Shown piece after piece: positions 49,011 through 60,818 of a stretch of 64,000 nt of DNA. The notes beneath the pieces are model-generated. The model made no database searches, was not told where the DNA came from, and saw only the letters and a program-made list of their open reading frames with translations. The position numbers and the translations under genes were made by a program. Numbering within the stretch: position 1 is the stretch's first letter; each line of letters begins with the position of its first letter. This DNA comes from Tolypeutes matacus (lineage: Eukaryota; Chordata; Mammalia; Cingulata; Chlamyphoridae): positions 4,279,437-4,343,436 of the forward strand of contig JAKSZT010004976.1 of NCBI GenBank assembly GCA_026826555.1, written 5' to 3'.

Positions 49011-49554
49011 GAGAAGTCATGTTAAATGCAGTCAGCCCATGTGCCATCAACACTTTAGCAGAACATATGACTTTAGAGTGGAAGAACCCAAATGCAATTA
49101 GGTAATTAGCATCTTGAGTGCAACGGTGGGGCCCTATTTCTGGGTAGAGTTTTTGCTCCACTAGAGTCTCAGCTGGGGCTTATAGAGCTGATTGAGGTTC
49201 AAGGATCTTCTGGTAAATGTGAGCCTACAGGTTGAGGCCCCTGGTTAAGAAGAGAGTAGAATATAAACTCGAGCAGCAGCTATTCACATTTTCCTTTTTA
49301 ATAATCGAATCCATTTTTCAAATAAAAACTTTCATGGAACCCCATTTTAAAAAAAGATACCAAAAAAAAAAAAAAAAAAAAGATACAGAAAGTCTAAGCT
49401 GCTCTGTCAAAACAGATAAGGGAAATCTTGGAGCTTTAACCATGAGTTCCCCCATCCATACCCAGCTCCTAGAAGCTGCTGGGGTATCTAACTTATGCCC
49501 AAGAGACAAAACAGGGTTCCCAAACGCAGGAGGGCTCCGAACTGGCTTCACATA
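49011..49554. other. Unassigned DNA with a 20-base A tract
   Basis: A run at 49,362-49,381, flanked on both sides by agatac. No SINE head precedes it. Confidence 0.5.
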
Positions 49555-49622
49555 AAAAATATCCTGGGGAATTTGTTAAAATACAAATTCCCATGCACAC
49601 GGCCCAGAGATTCCAAACCATT
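49555..49622 (+). repeat. MER5-like hAT fragment
   Basis: 'cctggggaatttgttaaaatacaaattccca' (49,563-49,593) resembles the core of MER5 elements. Confidence 0.5.
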
Positions 49623-49724
49623 CTCCCATATCAGGGTATAGAGTTTCCCACAGAGAAACTCTGTCTGCAAGCACATGCACCAGCCCCGCATCCCACCATT
49701 CTGGATGTTCCATTTTTTTCTGCA

Positions 49725-51715
49725 TTAATAAACTTTAGTTTTAGAGCAGTTTTATGTTTATGGAAAAATTACACAGAAAGGACAGAGTTACCATATAACT
49801 TCCTCACACCCCAACACATTCCTCACTCACGTTTCCCCTATTATTAACATTTTGCATTAGTGTGGTGTATTTGTTACACTTGATGAACCAATATTGATGT
49901 ATTCCTAGTAATTAAAGTCCATAGTTTCCATTAGGGTTCACTCTTTGCACTGTACAGTACCACATGTTTTGGCAAATGGTTATTTTCAGCTTTCCACTAT
50001 TATAGTATCATACAGAATAGTTTCAATGTTCTAAAAATGTCTTGTTACACCCATTCATTCCTCCCAGCCTCCCCAGAGCTGCTGCCAACCACTTGGTCCT
50101 TTTATGGTCTCCACACTTTTGTCTTTTCCAAAATGTCATATAGTTGGGATCATACGGTTTGTAGCCTTTTCAGACTGGCTTCTTTCACTTAACAATGTGT
50201 ATTTAAGATTCCTCCATGTCTTTTTGTAGCTTGATAGCTCAATTCTTTTTATCACTGAATAATATTCCGTTGTGTGGATGAACCAGTTTAGCTATATACT
50301 TGTTGAAGGACACCTTGGTTGCCTCCAATTTTAGGCAATTTGAATAAAGTTATTATAAGCATTTATATGTAAGTTTTTTGAGTGGACATATATTTCACAT
50401 TTTTTGGGCAAATATCTAAGAGTGCAATTGTTGGGTCATACAGTATGGTTATAATTTAGCTTTGTAAGAATCTGCTTAATTGTCTTCCAAAGTGACTCTA
50501 CCATTTTGCATCTTCACCAGCAGTGAATGAAAGTTCCCGTTTCTCCACATCCTCCAGCATTGGGTTGTTGGTGTTTTAGATTTTAGCCATTCTAATAGGT
50601 GTGTAGTGGTATCTTATGGTTGTTTTAATTTGCACTTCCCTAATGACATGTGATGGTAAGCATCTTTTTATATGTTTCTTTGCCATTTGTATGTCTTCTT
50701 TGGTGAGGTGTCTGCTCAGCTGTTTTGCCCCGTTTTTAATTTCCTTGTTTGTTTTTCATTGTTGAGTTTTAATGTTTCTTTGTATATTTTAGATACAAAT
50801 CCTTTGTCAGATATGTTTTACAAATATTTTATCCGAGTCTGTGGCTTGTCTTTTTCTTTTCCTAACAATGTCATTTGCAGAGCAGTTTTTTTTTATTTTT
50901 TTATTTTTTTTATTTTAATGAAATCCAACTTTCTTTCATGGGTTGTAGCTTTTGGGATTGTATCTAAGAAGCCAATCACAAAGACAACTAGATTTTCTCC
51001 CATGTTATCTTCAAGAAATTTTATTGTTTCGTATTTTGCATTTAAATCAATGATCCATTTTGTGTTAATTTTTGTAAGAAGTATAAGGCCTGTGTCTAGT
51101 TTCATATTTTTTTGCACATGTATTTCTACTTTTTCAGCAACATTTGTTGAAAAGGCTTTCTCCATTGAACTGCCTTTGATCCTTTGTCAAAGACCACTTG
51201 ACTATATTTCCATGGGTCTGTTTCTGTAGTCTCTCTCCTGTTCCATTGATTTATTTGTCTATTCTTTCACCAATACCACATTGCCTTAATCCCTGTTATA
51301 GTATATCTAGAAGTCAGTTAGCTAGCTCCACAAACTTTTCTACTTCCAAATTGTATTTGCTATTCTGAATCTTTTACCTTTCCATTTAAACTTAAAGAAA
51401 CAATTTGTTGATATCCACATAATAACTTGCTGGGATTTAGATTGGGGTTGCATTTAATCTATGTATCATTTTGTGAAGAACTGACAAATTGATATCTTAA
51501 TAATATTGAGTCTTCCTATCAATGAACATGGCATATCTCTCACCATTTGTTAAGATTTTCTTTGGTTTCTTTTATGAGAGTTTTATAGTTTTCTTCATAT
51601 AGATCTTGTGTAGATTTTTTTAGAGCTATACCTATGTCTTTCTTACCTTGTATTTTAGTATTTATCTATTTTTGGTGCTGATGCAAATGGTGTCAATATT
51701 TTAAACTTCAAATTG
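49725..51715 (-). mobile_element. Old L1M, 3' UTR and ORF2 part
   Basis: The left end has antisense 3' UTR landmarks ('ttttagagcagttttatgttta', 49,739-49,760; 'tagtgtggtgtatttgttacac'). The middle is antisense ORF2. The minus-strand frame 50,893-51,165 contains INTKWIIDLNAKYETIKFLE, the ORF2 segment after the RT domain. The frame is broken elsewhere. It stops at about 51,715, where a plus-strand L1 begins. Confidence 0.85.
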
Positions 51716-52600
51716 CAATTGTTCTGGAACTAAATTGAGAGTTCAGATATAGACCTTCACATATTCAACCAACTGATATTTGACAAGGCCACCAAGCCCA
51801 CTCAACTGGGACAAAATAGTTTCTTTAACAAATGGTGCTTGGAGAATGAATATCCATATCCAAAAGAATGAAAGAGTATCTCCATCTCATGCCCTATACA
51901 AAAGCTAACTCAAGATGGATCAAAGACCTAAATATAAGAGCCAAGGCTGTAAAGTTCCTAGACAATAATGTAGGGAAACATCTATGAGATGTGTAGTAGG
52001 AAATGGTTTCATAAACTTTATACCCAAAGCATAAGCAATGAACAAAAAGATAGATAAAAGGGACCTCCTCAAAATAAAAAAAAAATTGTGCTTCAAAGGA
52101 GTTGGTCAACAAAGTGAAAAGGCAGCCTAGATTGGGAAACTTCTGTCTGATAAGGGCCTAATATATAGCATATATAAATAAATCTTACATCTCAAAAATG
52201 ACAAGAAAAATAACCCATTTAAAAATGGGCAAGAGATTTAAATAAACACTTTTCCAAAGGAGAAATACAAATGGCTAAAAAGTATATGAAAAGATGCTCA
52301 ACATCATTAGCTATTAGGGAGATGCAAATAAAAACTACAATGAGATACCATGTTATTCCTACGAGCCTGACTGCTATTAAAAAAAAAAAAAAAAACTACT
52401 ATTGTTGGAGAGGATGTGGAGGAATAGGAACACTCATCCACTGCTGGTAGGAATGTAGAATGGTGCAGCCACTGTGGAGGACACTTTGGCATTTCCTCAG
52501 GAAGCTAAGTATATAATTGCTATAAAATACAGCAATCCCATTACTAGGAATATACCCAGAATAATTGAAAGCAGGGATGTGAACAGATACATGAACACCA

Positions 52601-52864
52601 ATGTTCACTGTGGCATTTTTCACAATTGCCAAAAGGTGGAAGCAACCTAAGTGTCCATCAATGGATGAATGGATAAACAAAATGTGGTATATACATACTA
52701 TGGAATATTACTCAGCTTTAAGAAGGAAAGAAGTACTGACACATGCCACAACATGGGTGGATCTTATGTTGAGTGAAGCAAGCCAGTCACTAAAGGACAA
52801 ATATTGCATGATCTCACTGATATTAACTAAGGATATCATGCAGATTCACAGAGGTAAAGTCTAG
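52601..52864 (+). pseudogene. L1 ORF2 C-terminal remnant
   Basis: An 87-codon open stretch carrying the basic, Cys-containing C-terminal part of L1 ORF2p. The endonuclease and RT parts are missing or disrupted upstream, so it cannot encode an active protein. Confidence 0.85.
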
Positions 52865-53162
52865 AAGATAGGTTATCAGGAGACAGAAAGAGAGTAGAGA
52901 ATGGTGAGCTAATGCTCAATCTGGGCAAAATTGATGATAAGGTGGATGGGAGAGATTTGGCAGTGGACAGGGGTGATGGTGGTGCAGTGATGTGAATGGG
53001 GTCCATGATGCTGAAGTATGAGTGTGAGCAGGTTGAAAGGGTGGGCTGGGTTATATATAGAGCTGAGGGAAAGGCTGGAGAAAGGAACAGGTGAACTATG
53101 GGGAAGTAGATGTCTGTGGTTGAGAATAAAATTATGGGCATATTCTTTTGGCAACTATAGCA

Positions 53163-53227
53163 GGGAAGGGTCACTGGTGGGGGGATGTCAGTGGTGGGGG
53201 GATGTGTGGGGAAGGGTGCACCTGGGG
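53163..53227 (+). other. G-quadruplex-capable tract in L1 3' UTR
   Basis: Six closely spaced G-runs of three to six bases (for example ggtggggggatgtcagtgg at 53,177-53,195) with short loops. Confidence 0.7.
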
Positions 53228-54734
53228 AAACCTCTATGGAATATAATATGTCCGTGTGGTCTTAGGGTATTATCTCAATGGGTGGACACCCACACAATAA
53301 CTAACAAAAGATTAAATTCCCATCCTGGGGAGTCCTGCTACATTCTCTAATAGAGTGTCAAGAACCTCTAGAGTACATAGACAGTTCCTAATAAAAGAAA
53401 ACAGACCAATACTCCAAGCCCTCAATATTAATGCTCGTACTTATGAACCTTATTCTTGTCAAATTGGGAAACTTGGCCTAATAATATATTTTGCCTAAGA
53501 GTTACCAACTGAAAACTTCCTTGTTACTCAAGTGTAGCCTCTCTGTAAGCCAAACTCAGCAAATATACTTACTACCTTTCCCTTGGTGTGGGACATAACT
53601 TCCAAGGATGAGCCTACCTGGCACCAAAGAATTATTTCCAAGTACCAACCAGTGATGCATTTGGAAAAAGACTTTGATGAATAGGGGGAAAAATTAAATA
53701 CAGAAGAGTTTTTACAGCTAAGAAGTTTCAAAGTGAGTCAAGAGATGATTCCAGAGTTATGCTTATGCATAACCTCTCAAGCAGATCTCATTAAACAAAG
53801 CATCAAAAGGGGTGCTCCCAAGTACTCTAGAGATAACTGGACACTATAGGCAAGGCTCACAACCCCACGAAATCATCACCCCATCATTGGGCCTTACCTT
53901 GAAATATATGATAACCTATTTCCTCAATGTAACAGAATTATACTCATTTATAATTTCCCTACACATGGGAAATTTTATTTGAACTTACAGTTAGCACTAT
54001 ACTCATTAAATAAATGTCCCAGAGACTTGTTTTTGGTCTGTTCATATGCAGGTTAAGCCCTGAATCTCAGCAGAATTTCAGCCAACACCAACTTTCCAGT
54101 TCATCAGACTCACCCAGGACAACAACAAAATGATGATGATGGAACCCCCATCCCCTAAAGCAAAGAGTGTCTACAACTGCAATCAAAACAGTTCCTTCCA
54201 TCTGCCCCATAAGATCTAAGCTCTCTCTCAATTGGAAGCAGAATGGACATCACCATTCTAAAATCCTCAAGATTTAGGAATGAACAAACATAAGGGGAAA
54301 ATGCAACCATGTACCAAAGTAGACATTATTATTGTAGTATGAAAGAACTTGAAACACTGATATAAAGATAGTGGTTACCAGAAGTTCTGAGGGGAGGGGA
54401 AGGGATTTTTAAGGCATTGGAATTGTTCTGCATGATATTGCAATAATGGATAAGGGCCATTATACATTTTGTCAAAACCTATGAAATTGTACAGTGCAGA
54501 GTGTAGAACATAATGTAAACTACAGATGATGGTTAGCATCAGTGCTTCAATTTTTGTTCATCAATTGTGACAAATGTACCACATTAATGTAAGATATTAT
54601 TTACAGGAGAAAATGTGAGAGGGGGAGTGGGTTAGGGTATATGTGAATCCCCTATATTTTCAATGTAACTTTTCTGTAATCTAAAACTTCTTTGAAAAAT
54701 AAAGTTAAAAAACAATAATAATAAAAGAAGAAAA

Positions 54735-55000
54735 TTCCAATTGTTAATTGCTGGTGTATAGAAATCATTAACCCATTAATCAATAACTCCCCCTTCCCTT
54801 CATACCCTGTCCCCTGGTAACCTGTAAGCTTTCTCTATGGAATTTGTTTCTTCTAGGTATATCATATAAGTGAGATCACACAACATTGGTCTTTTTGTAT
54901 CTGGCTTATTTCATTCAACATGATGTCTTCAAGATTCATCCATGTTATATCAAGAATCAGAACTTTACTCTTTTTTATGGCCTAATACTGTGTATTATTT
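54735..55000 (-). mobile_element. L1 ORF2 end fragment
   Basis: Antisense landmarks 'ccctggtaacctgtaagct' (54,812-54,830) and 'ggcttatttcattcaacatgatg' (54,903-54,925). Confidence 0.75.
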
Positions 55001-55004
55001 TTAA

Positions 55005-55440
55005 TTATTTGAATCTTTAGTTTCAAATAGCTTTCAATTTATAGAAAAGCTGTGAAGATAGTACAGAGAATTTGCACCCAAGTTTCCCCTACTGATAAAC
55101 TCTTACTTTAGTAAGAGTATAATTGTTATGGCTAATGAACCAGTCTTGATATATTATTATTAGCTGAAGACCATACTTTATACAGATTTCCTTAATTTTC
55201 CTCTCATGTCCTTCTCCTGTCCCAGAATTCCATCCAGGATATCACATTACATTTAACATTTAGTCGTCATGTCTCCTTAGACTCCTCTGGGTAGTGACAG
55301 TTTCTCAGATGTCTCTGATTTCCAAAGCTTGAGAAGGACAATTTTGTAGACAGTACTTCAGTTTGTGTCTGTCTGATGTTTATCTCAGGGTTAAACTGGG
55401 GTTATGTGAATTATTTTTATTTTTCTTGATGATTTTAATT
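55005..55440 (-). mobile_element. Old L1M 3' UTR fragment
   Basis: 'gtgtctgtctgatgtttatctca' (55,365-55,387) with 'gttaaactggggttatgtgaa' and 'agtttcccctactgataaactctt' match antisense L1M 3' UTR. Confidence 0.6.
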
Positions 55441-56265
55441 TTTCTGCTTTCTCTTGCTTTCCATCCAGTGTCCTTCAGGTTCTCAGATGATGGACCCTTG
55501 GTTATTTGCGTGGCTGCCTTAACTTACTCAGAATCACACAGCAAGGAGGGAGTATGTGCCATTCCTTAGAGAACTGGAGCAGTAGTAACAAACAGAAATA
55601 AGGGGGAAGTCTAATATCACTATGCAGAGCTTGGATTTGCAAATCAAAATGTGGCTCTCCCTTGTTAAATACAGACTTGAAGTAAAGTTCACTTGGGATT
55701 TTGTCCCAGGAATGGATACACTATAACAGTTTTACTAATTCTTTGACTCTAGGCAATAAATACTAATTAAAAGTCTTAACTCATGGTTCATCACTATTGA
55801 ATAATTTGCAAGCAGTTTACTTCTCTGTGTCATAAAATTTAAACAACAAGCTACTCCTTCAAGGTCAGTTAGCACAAACTTGAAAGATCTGAGCCAGCCC
55901 ATCAATAAAATGTGGCAAAATGAGATCCAGGTGGACAATCTGTCATGTTCAAAAGTCTGAAATGAAATATGATCACCAAATGATACAGAAAATTTCAGCA
56001 GCTAAAATCCAGCTAGATTTCTTAGAAAAAGTTGCCTCTATTGGGGTAACATCTGTTATAAATGCTAGAGATAAAGCCACTATTAAACTGAATAAAATGT
56101 CCTTTAAGTAAAACCATCACACTTCTCCAAGTATTGTCAGGAGCCAGGGCATTTGCATATTATTGCAAAACGCATGCTGTCCAGAGTGTGTGTTGGGCAG
56201 ACTTTGATGAAGTTAAAGCCAAGATCAAGGATAACTAAATAGGAAGGCTCTGTTCTTGGCTTCTT
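55441..56265. other. Unassigned DNA
   Basis: A 63-codon plus-strand frame at 55,920-56,111 is Lys/Ile-rich and not recognised. Confidence 0.45.
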
Positions 56266-56266
56266 T

Positions 56267-56300
56267 TACACACGTGCACAAACACACACACACACACAGA
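56267..56300. repeat. (CA)n microsatellite
   Basis: CA repeat interrupted by cacgtgcacaaa at its left end. Confidence 0.95.
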
Positions 56301-56369
56301 ACTCCCACCAAAAGGAACAATGACAGCATGTGCATATCAAAAGCCTAGTATTTGCTCAAATTCCTAAGA

Positions 56370-56480
56370 GTGAAAAATATATTTTCCTCATCTGTAAAAT
56401 GAGCAAGCGGCACTAAATGATCTCCAGAGTCCCTTCCAGATTTAAAACCCTCATGTACTGTAATTCTATTATCCCAGGCT
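56370..56480 (+). repeat. MIR-family SINE 3' fragment
   Basis: 'tcctcatctgtaaaatgagc' (56,385-56,404) then 'atgatctccagagtcccttccag' is the MIR/MIR3 3' region. Confidence 0.75.
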
Positions 56481-57215
56481 TTGATATGGAATACTCAATA
56501 AGAAATAAGCTCAAATCAGGCCTGACAGCTGAAATAGAATGCGAGGAATCATTCTTCCTACTCTTAATGTACTAAGTGAGTTAATGGTTTAGTGGTAATA
56601 CATGCCATTCTGTATCTGGTAGAAATACAAGGGCAGGGGGAGGGGAGATCCCCTGGAAAGTAGAGTAATGTGTAAACACAATGATAATGTCATTGAGCAC
56701 AGTTTAGAGGGTGCTAAGTTTAACATGGGCCTGAATTTTTAAAGAAAAATACACATCAGGAGATTTTCCAGGAGATTAGTTGGCTTTTTCCACACTTGAA
56801 CCTTGGGAACTTGACAGTTGGCCCAAGAACTCATAAAGGAATGTGCCAGAAAGAGCTGGGGGAAGCTGGAGGCTGAGGAGTGTGGGGCAGAGGGGGTTTG
56901 GATTTCCTTTATTCTCTGCTCTCTAATGTTTTCACTGTATTCCAAACAGCTCCTCTTCCTTTAATACCAAAATCAACAAACCCTGGAAGACCTACCAAGC
57001 ATTTAGCGTCTATTTGGCACTGACCTGCTGCAGTTACCATAATGAAATGATGCCATTTGTTGGGTTCCTGCCCCATCCTGCTTGTCTGTGAGGTTTCTAA
57101 TTCTACCCAGCTGTACAGCTCCCTGGAGTCCACAGCCCTGGGAGGCAGACTTGGGCCTGAGAGACACCTGATCCTTGACTCAGCAGATGACTGAGGATGG
57201 CCACTCAGCCTCCTA
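56481..57215. other. Unassigned DNA
   Basis: No repeat or gene recognised. AP-1-like TGACTCA lies at about 57,177. Confidence 0.45.
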
Positions 57216-57219
57216 GCCT

Positions 57220-57395
57220 GCTTGGTACTAAAGTAGGGCCCAGGGACTAAGCAGCATCAGTATCTCCTGGGAATTTGTTAGAAATGCAGAAATCTTGGGC
57301 TCTACCCAGACCCACTGAATCAGAACCTGCTTATGAACAAGCTTCCTCAGGAGATTCATATGTACATTTAATTTTGTAAAGCACTGGCCTAGAGC
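57220..57395 (+). mobile_element. MER5A-type hAT DNA transposon fragment
   Basis: 'cagcatcagtatctcctgggaatttgttagaaatgcag' (57,252-57,289), then 'cccactgaatcagaacctgc', is the classic MER5A core. Confidence 0.85.
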
Positions 57396-58990
57396 TTCCC
57401 TAAACTCTCCTTTTTGAGAGAGGAAATACTATGCCAACTTTAGATAGTCAAGACCTCCAGCTTTCTAGAAGGGAGCAAGGTCTAAGCATTATGAGAAATT
57501 ACCTGCAAAGGGAAAGCTGGAAGTTTATTGGATTCTTCTCCATGTAGGTGGGTCAATTTGATATATCAATTTGTTGTTTCATTTCTCAGTAATACACAAG
57601 CAGATGGACATCTTGGGGATGTACAGACAAGGGCCTCTAAGATAGGTGGGCTTCCTGCCTGTACTTTCATTGTATCACAGTCCCCTGGGATGACACTGGG
57701 TCATCGAGCTGGGTCAAGAAGGAGGGCATCATGCTCTGTCCCTTACCATCATCTGACCTAGCCATGTCCTGACACCACATAGCAGGGACAGCCCAACAAG
57801 TCACGAAATTATTTGGAGGAGTTTGTATGTTTTGGCCTCTTTTAAATCACAGGGCTATAGGTTGAGTAGATGGCTCTTCATACTATACTCAACTTAACCC
57901 CAGAACAATTTTTAGCAAACATTGACCTGAATGACATACTTAGCCTTATATGTAACTTGATGATCCCTAGAAATATATAAAATTTGGTCCAAATTACATT
58001 GCTCATTTGAAATTTCTGGAGCCAAAAGCAAAATGCTGAGGAGGATGAAAACAGAAACCTCACTTATCTGGTTAATAATACTCAGACAGAGGCAGATACA
58101 TGGAATTCTGAAACTTGAAAAAGTGCAGTGTGGAAATCTCTAAGCACTGGAAGCAATTAAGATGGTCATGATGACTTACCAAGAGTTACCTTTTAATAGT
58201 GTGAATCTTTGATTGTGGCCGTCAGCTTTCCAATAATATCACTTGTCTCATGATTTAATGTATTTGTCATCCCACTGTCCAGCAGGTCCCAATATCTAGC
58301 AGAATGAGGGTTATGTTGGGAATGATGGTGACAAGAGCTACCATCATGGAAATATTGTCATTTCCAAGACCATTTAAACTCTTCCTAGAGTGTAGACTTT
58401 TCCTCATAGTTATTATGTTTTCCAGAAAGAATTAAGTTTTAGAGACAACTATGAGGATACAGTTTACCAAAAAGGGTCCTATGTCCTTCAGGAATGGTTC
58501 TTCTACTGCACAAAGGTTCTTCTTCTCCTTAGAGACAGAGAACCCAGGAACATAAAACTATTTTTGGCCAAATATATTTCCATCAACCATCAGTTGAGAA
58601 GAGGATCTAGGTATTTGAAAAATAGACAGTTCTTCAACTTGTAGCAAACTCCTGAATTTCCCCCTTCTTCTACTTTAAATATCATGCTATCCCTATAGAC
58701 ATCAGTCATGTTTATTTTTCCATTTGGAAAATAAATTTATACCTTGGGCAAGGAGACTGCACAATGTGAGATTAAAAGTAAAGCTGAGAAAAGGAGTTGG
58801 GATGGAGGTAATGGAACCACAATACGTAGGAAGAGAGGCAAAGCATCATAAAAACAAAACAAAACAAAACACTATAAAAATAGAGGAGAGAGAAAAGAAG
58901 CCAATGGGAAAGAGAAGGACTCAGGGACTTAGCTGCAATTAGGCATAAGTTTATTCCATGATCTACCATTCCATCTCACTAAGAAAAAAC
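57396..58990. other. Unassigned DNA
   Basis: No transposon recognised apart from a short (AAAAC)n run at 58,850-58,871. Confidence 0.45.
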
Positions 58991-58991
58991 T

Positions 58992-59049
58992 AAATTTTTG
59001 AGATCTGGACCCAGTATGTCAAAATTTTTGAGATCTGGACCCAGTATGT
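58992..59049. repeat. Tandem duplication, period 30
   Basis: A 28-base block starting aaatttttgagatctggac is present at 58,992-59,019 and again, identical, at 59,022-59,049. Confidence 0.95.
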
Positions 59050-59084
59050 AGCCTCTGCTTTCCCTTCCGGCTACAACCCCAGAC

Positions 59085-59470
59085 TCCAATTGTATTGAAC
59101 TACTTGAAAGTCCATGCACTCTCCTCTTTGAGACTTTGTGTCTAATCCTGACTCTGAGAAAATCATCTTATCATCCTTTACTTGTCTGACCCAATCTCTG
59201 CTCATGCTTAAGGCCATTCCCTGGGAAGACATTGCTGATCCTCTTGTCCTACAAGGCTGGGTTGTCATCTGTCTCATGGTACCCTGTGCTCATTCCTATT
59301 GGAAACTCATGCAATTGCTTGTTTGTCATCCTCCTAAATAGACTGGAAACTCTTTGAATGAGAAGACTGTCTTGCTACAGTTTGATTTCCTAGTGATTCC
59401 ACATGGTTAGGATATATTAGTCACCCAATACATATATATTGAATGAATTAATGAATGTTCTGTGATACTT
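59085..59470 (+). repeat. L2 LINE 3' fragment
   Basis: 'aagactgtcttgctacag' and 'cacccaatacatatatattgaatgaattaatgaatg' (59,423-59,458) end the element. The interior follows L2 order. Confidence 0.65.
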
Positions 59471-59531
59471 ATTGATCAGCATCCTTATATACCATTAGGT
59501 TGACATAAAGAGAAATTATTTTTTAAATTAC

Positions 59532-59536
<5 letters not shown>

Positions 59537-59579
<43 letters not shown>
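59537..59579. repeat. (TA)n microsatellite, about 21 units
   Basis: Uninterrupted TA repeat. Confidence 0.98.
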
Positions 59580-59581
<2 letters not shown>

Positions 59582-60354
59582 CATCCATCACTTATTCTTT
59601 CTCAAACATAAAGGAAAAATATACTGTTAGAGTCAGTTTCCTGTTTACACTCATCAAATAGCCATTTTCTGATACTAATAGGTGTTTTTTATGGGGACTT
59701 GGGACGAGAGAAAAGCCAGACTCAATGATTTTTCTCTCCCTTCCACTTCGGAATATCCCTTTAGATATTTTTTTCTTCCTCTCTTTTCAAATTTAGATGG
59801 GGTCTCCTAGATGCTGGCACAACCCATATCTTCTCTAACAACTTTCATCTGATTCTGAATATAACCTTTATAACCTCTCTTGACTGCATGCACAAAAGAT
59901 CTGCAAGAAAGCAGCAAATCTAACAGCAGGAGGGGTAGAAAAGCACTCCATGTGTTAAGAGATTCTCTTTTCCTTAACCCAAGCTCTCCTGCCTACATAT
60001 TTCCTGCAGTGTTTTCCTAGCTGTATCTACCCTTCCCTGTGGCTGAGAAATTACTGAGCTGGTGTTGCTTCTATTCTAGAACTAGTGCTTGATTAATGAG
60101 AAAATTACTGCAGAATAGTTTATAATCTTCTGATGAAAAATATTGCTTAACTGCAGAGTAATTTTTCAATGCCTTAGAGTCCATAATATTTAATATTTGC
60201 CTCTTACTATTGCTGTTCTCTGACCATCTCCACCATTTCTGCAGAAATCAAATATTGTCTTTTTAAGTCACAGCTGTCTTAAAGGAGGCAGAAAAACCCT
60301 GTAATGACAGGGCATAGAAACTCTACATCTATTGGAAAATTTAGAGCATCTTAA
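59580..60354. other. Unassigned DNA
   Basis: No repeat recognised. 60,070-60,260 is AT-rich and conserved-looking, with no direct evidence of function. Confidence 0.4.
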
Positions 60355-60635
60355 AGGGAAATTTAAAGATTACCTAGATCAAAACTTCCATTTTGTAGGT
60401 TGGTAAATTAAGGCTCAAATAAGCTTGGTAGGGGGCGGATATGGCTCAACTGGTTGGGCGTCCGTCTCCCATATGGAGAGACCTTGGTTCGATCCCCGGG
60501 ACCTCCCGGTAAGAAAAAAAAAAAAAAAAAAAAAAATCAAATAAGCTTGGTGAATTGCCTAAGGGCCACACAGAGTCTGTGCCAGATCTTGAGTCTTGTA
60601 ATTTAGTCTAGTCTGACTCTCATTATAGCAGTGTT
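60355..60635 (-). repeat. MIR SINE split by a DAS SINE
   Basis: 'ggtaaattaaggctcaaata' (60,402-60,421) and, after the insertion, 'gaattgcctaagggccacacagag' (60,552-60,575) are the two halves of a reverse MIR. Confidence 0.75.
60430..60536 (+). mobile_element. DAS-type tRNA-derived SINE
   Basis: A 107-bp insert flanked by a perfect 15-bp duplication tcaaataagcttggt (60,415-60,429 and 60,537-60,551). The RNA polymerase III boxes look intact: A box tggctcaactgg (60,443-60,454) and B box ggttcgatccc (60,486-60,496). An A tail of more than 20 bases (60,514-60,536) follows. The perfect duplication and long tail suggest a recent insertion. It would have relied on L1 enzymes for mobility. Confidence 0.92.
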
Positions 60636-60818
60636 TCTCAAAGTGTGGTCTCCAGACCAGCAGCTTTAGTATAACCTGGGAATTTATTAGAAATACAGAC
60701 TTTAGAGCCCCACCCAGACCAATTGGATCAGAATCTTTAATCTTACCTAGTAATCTGGGTGTTTACAAGTTCTCCAGGAGGTACCAAAGCACCCTAAGTT
60801 TGAGAACCACTGAAGATG
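60636..60818 (+). mobile_element. MER5A-type hAT DNA transposon fragment
   Basis: Starts 'cagtgtttctcaaagtgtgg' and ends 'gtttgagaaccactg', the MER5A terminal inverted sequences, with the core 'aatttattagaaatacaga' between. Confidence 0.9.

Larger units (their letters stand above)
51716..54712 (+). mobile_element. Xenarthran L1, ORF2 C-terminus plus complete long 3' UTR
   Basis: This is the reference copy for the young L1 tails in the window. ORF2 is 5'-truncated and frame-broken (with an A tract at 52,380-52,395) but open from 52,601 to its stop at 52,862-52,864. That frame encodes KRWKQPKCPSMDEWINKMWY and EYYSALRRKEVLTHATTW, the ORF2 C-terminal domain. The 3' UTR then runs to an AATAAAG-type signal and A-rich end near 54,700-54,712, about 1.85 kb. 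That is long for an L1. It contains a G-rich tract at 53,163-53,227. It starts where a minus-strand L1 ends, giving a head-to-head pair. Confidence 0.85.

Noticed and set aside
50672..51229. 185-codon plus-strand open frame, hydrophobic
   Set aside because: It is antisense to L1 ORF2; Phe/Leu-rich frames opposite A-rich L1 are expected.
60430..60510. Possible tRNA gene because of A and B boxes
   Set aside because: No cloverleaf or anticodon arm; poly(A) tail and target duplication show a SINE.
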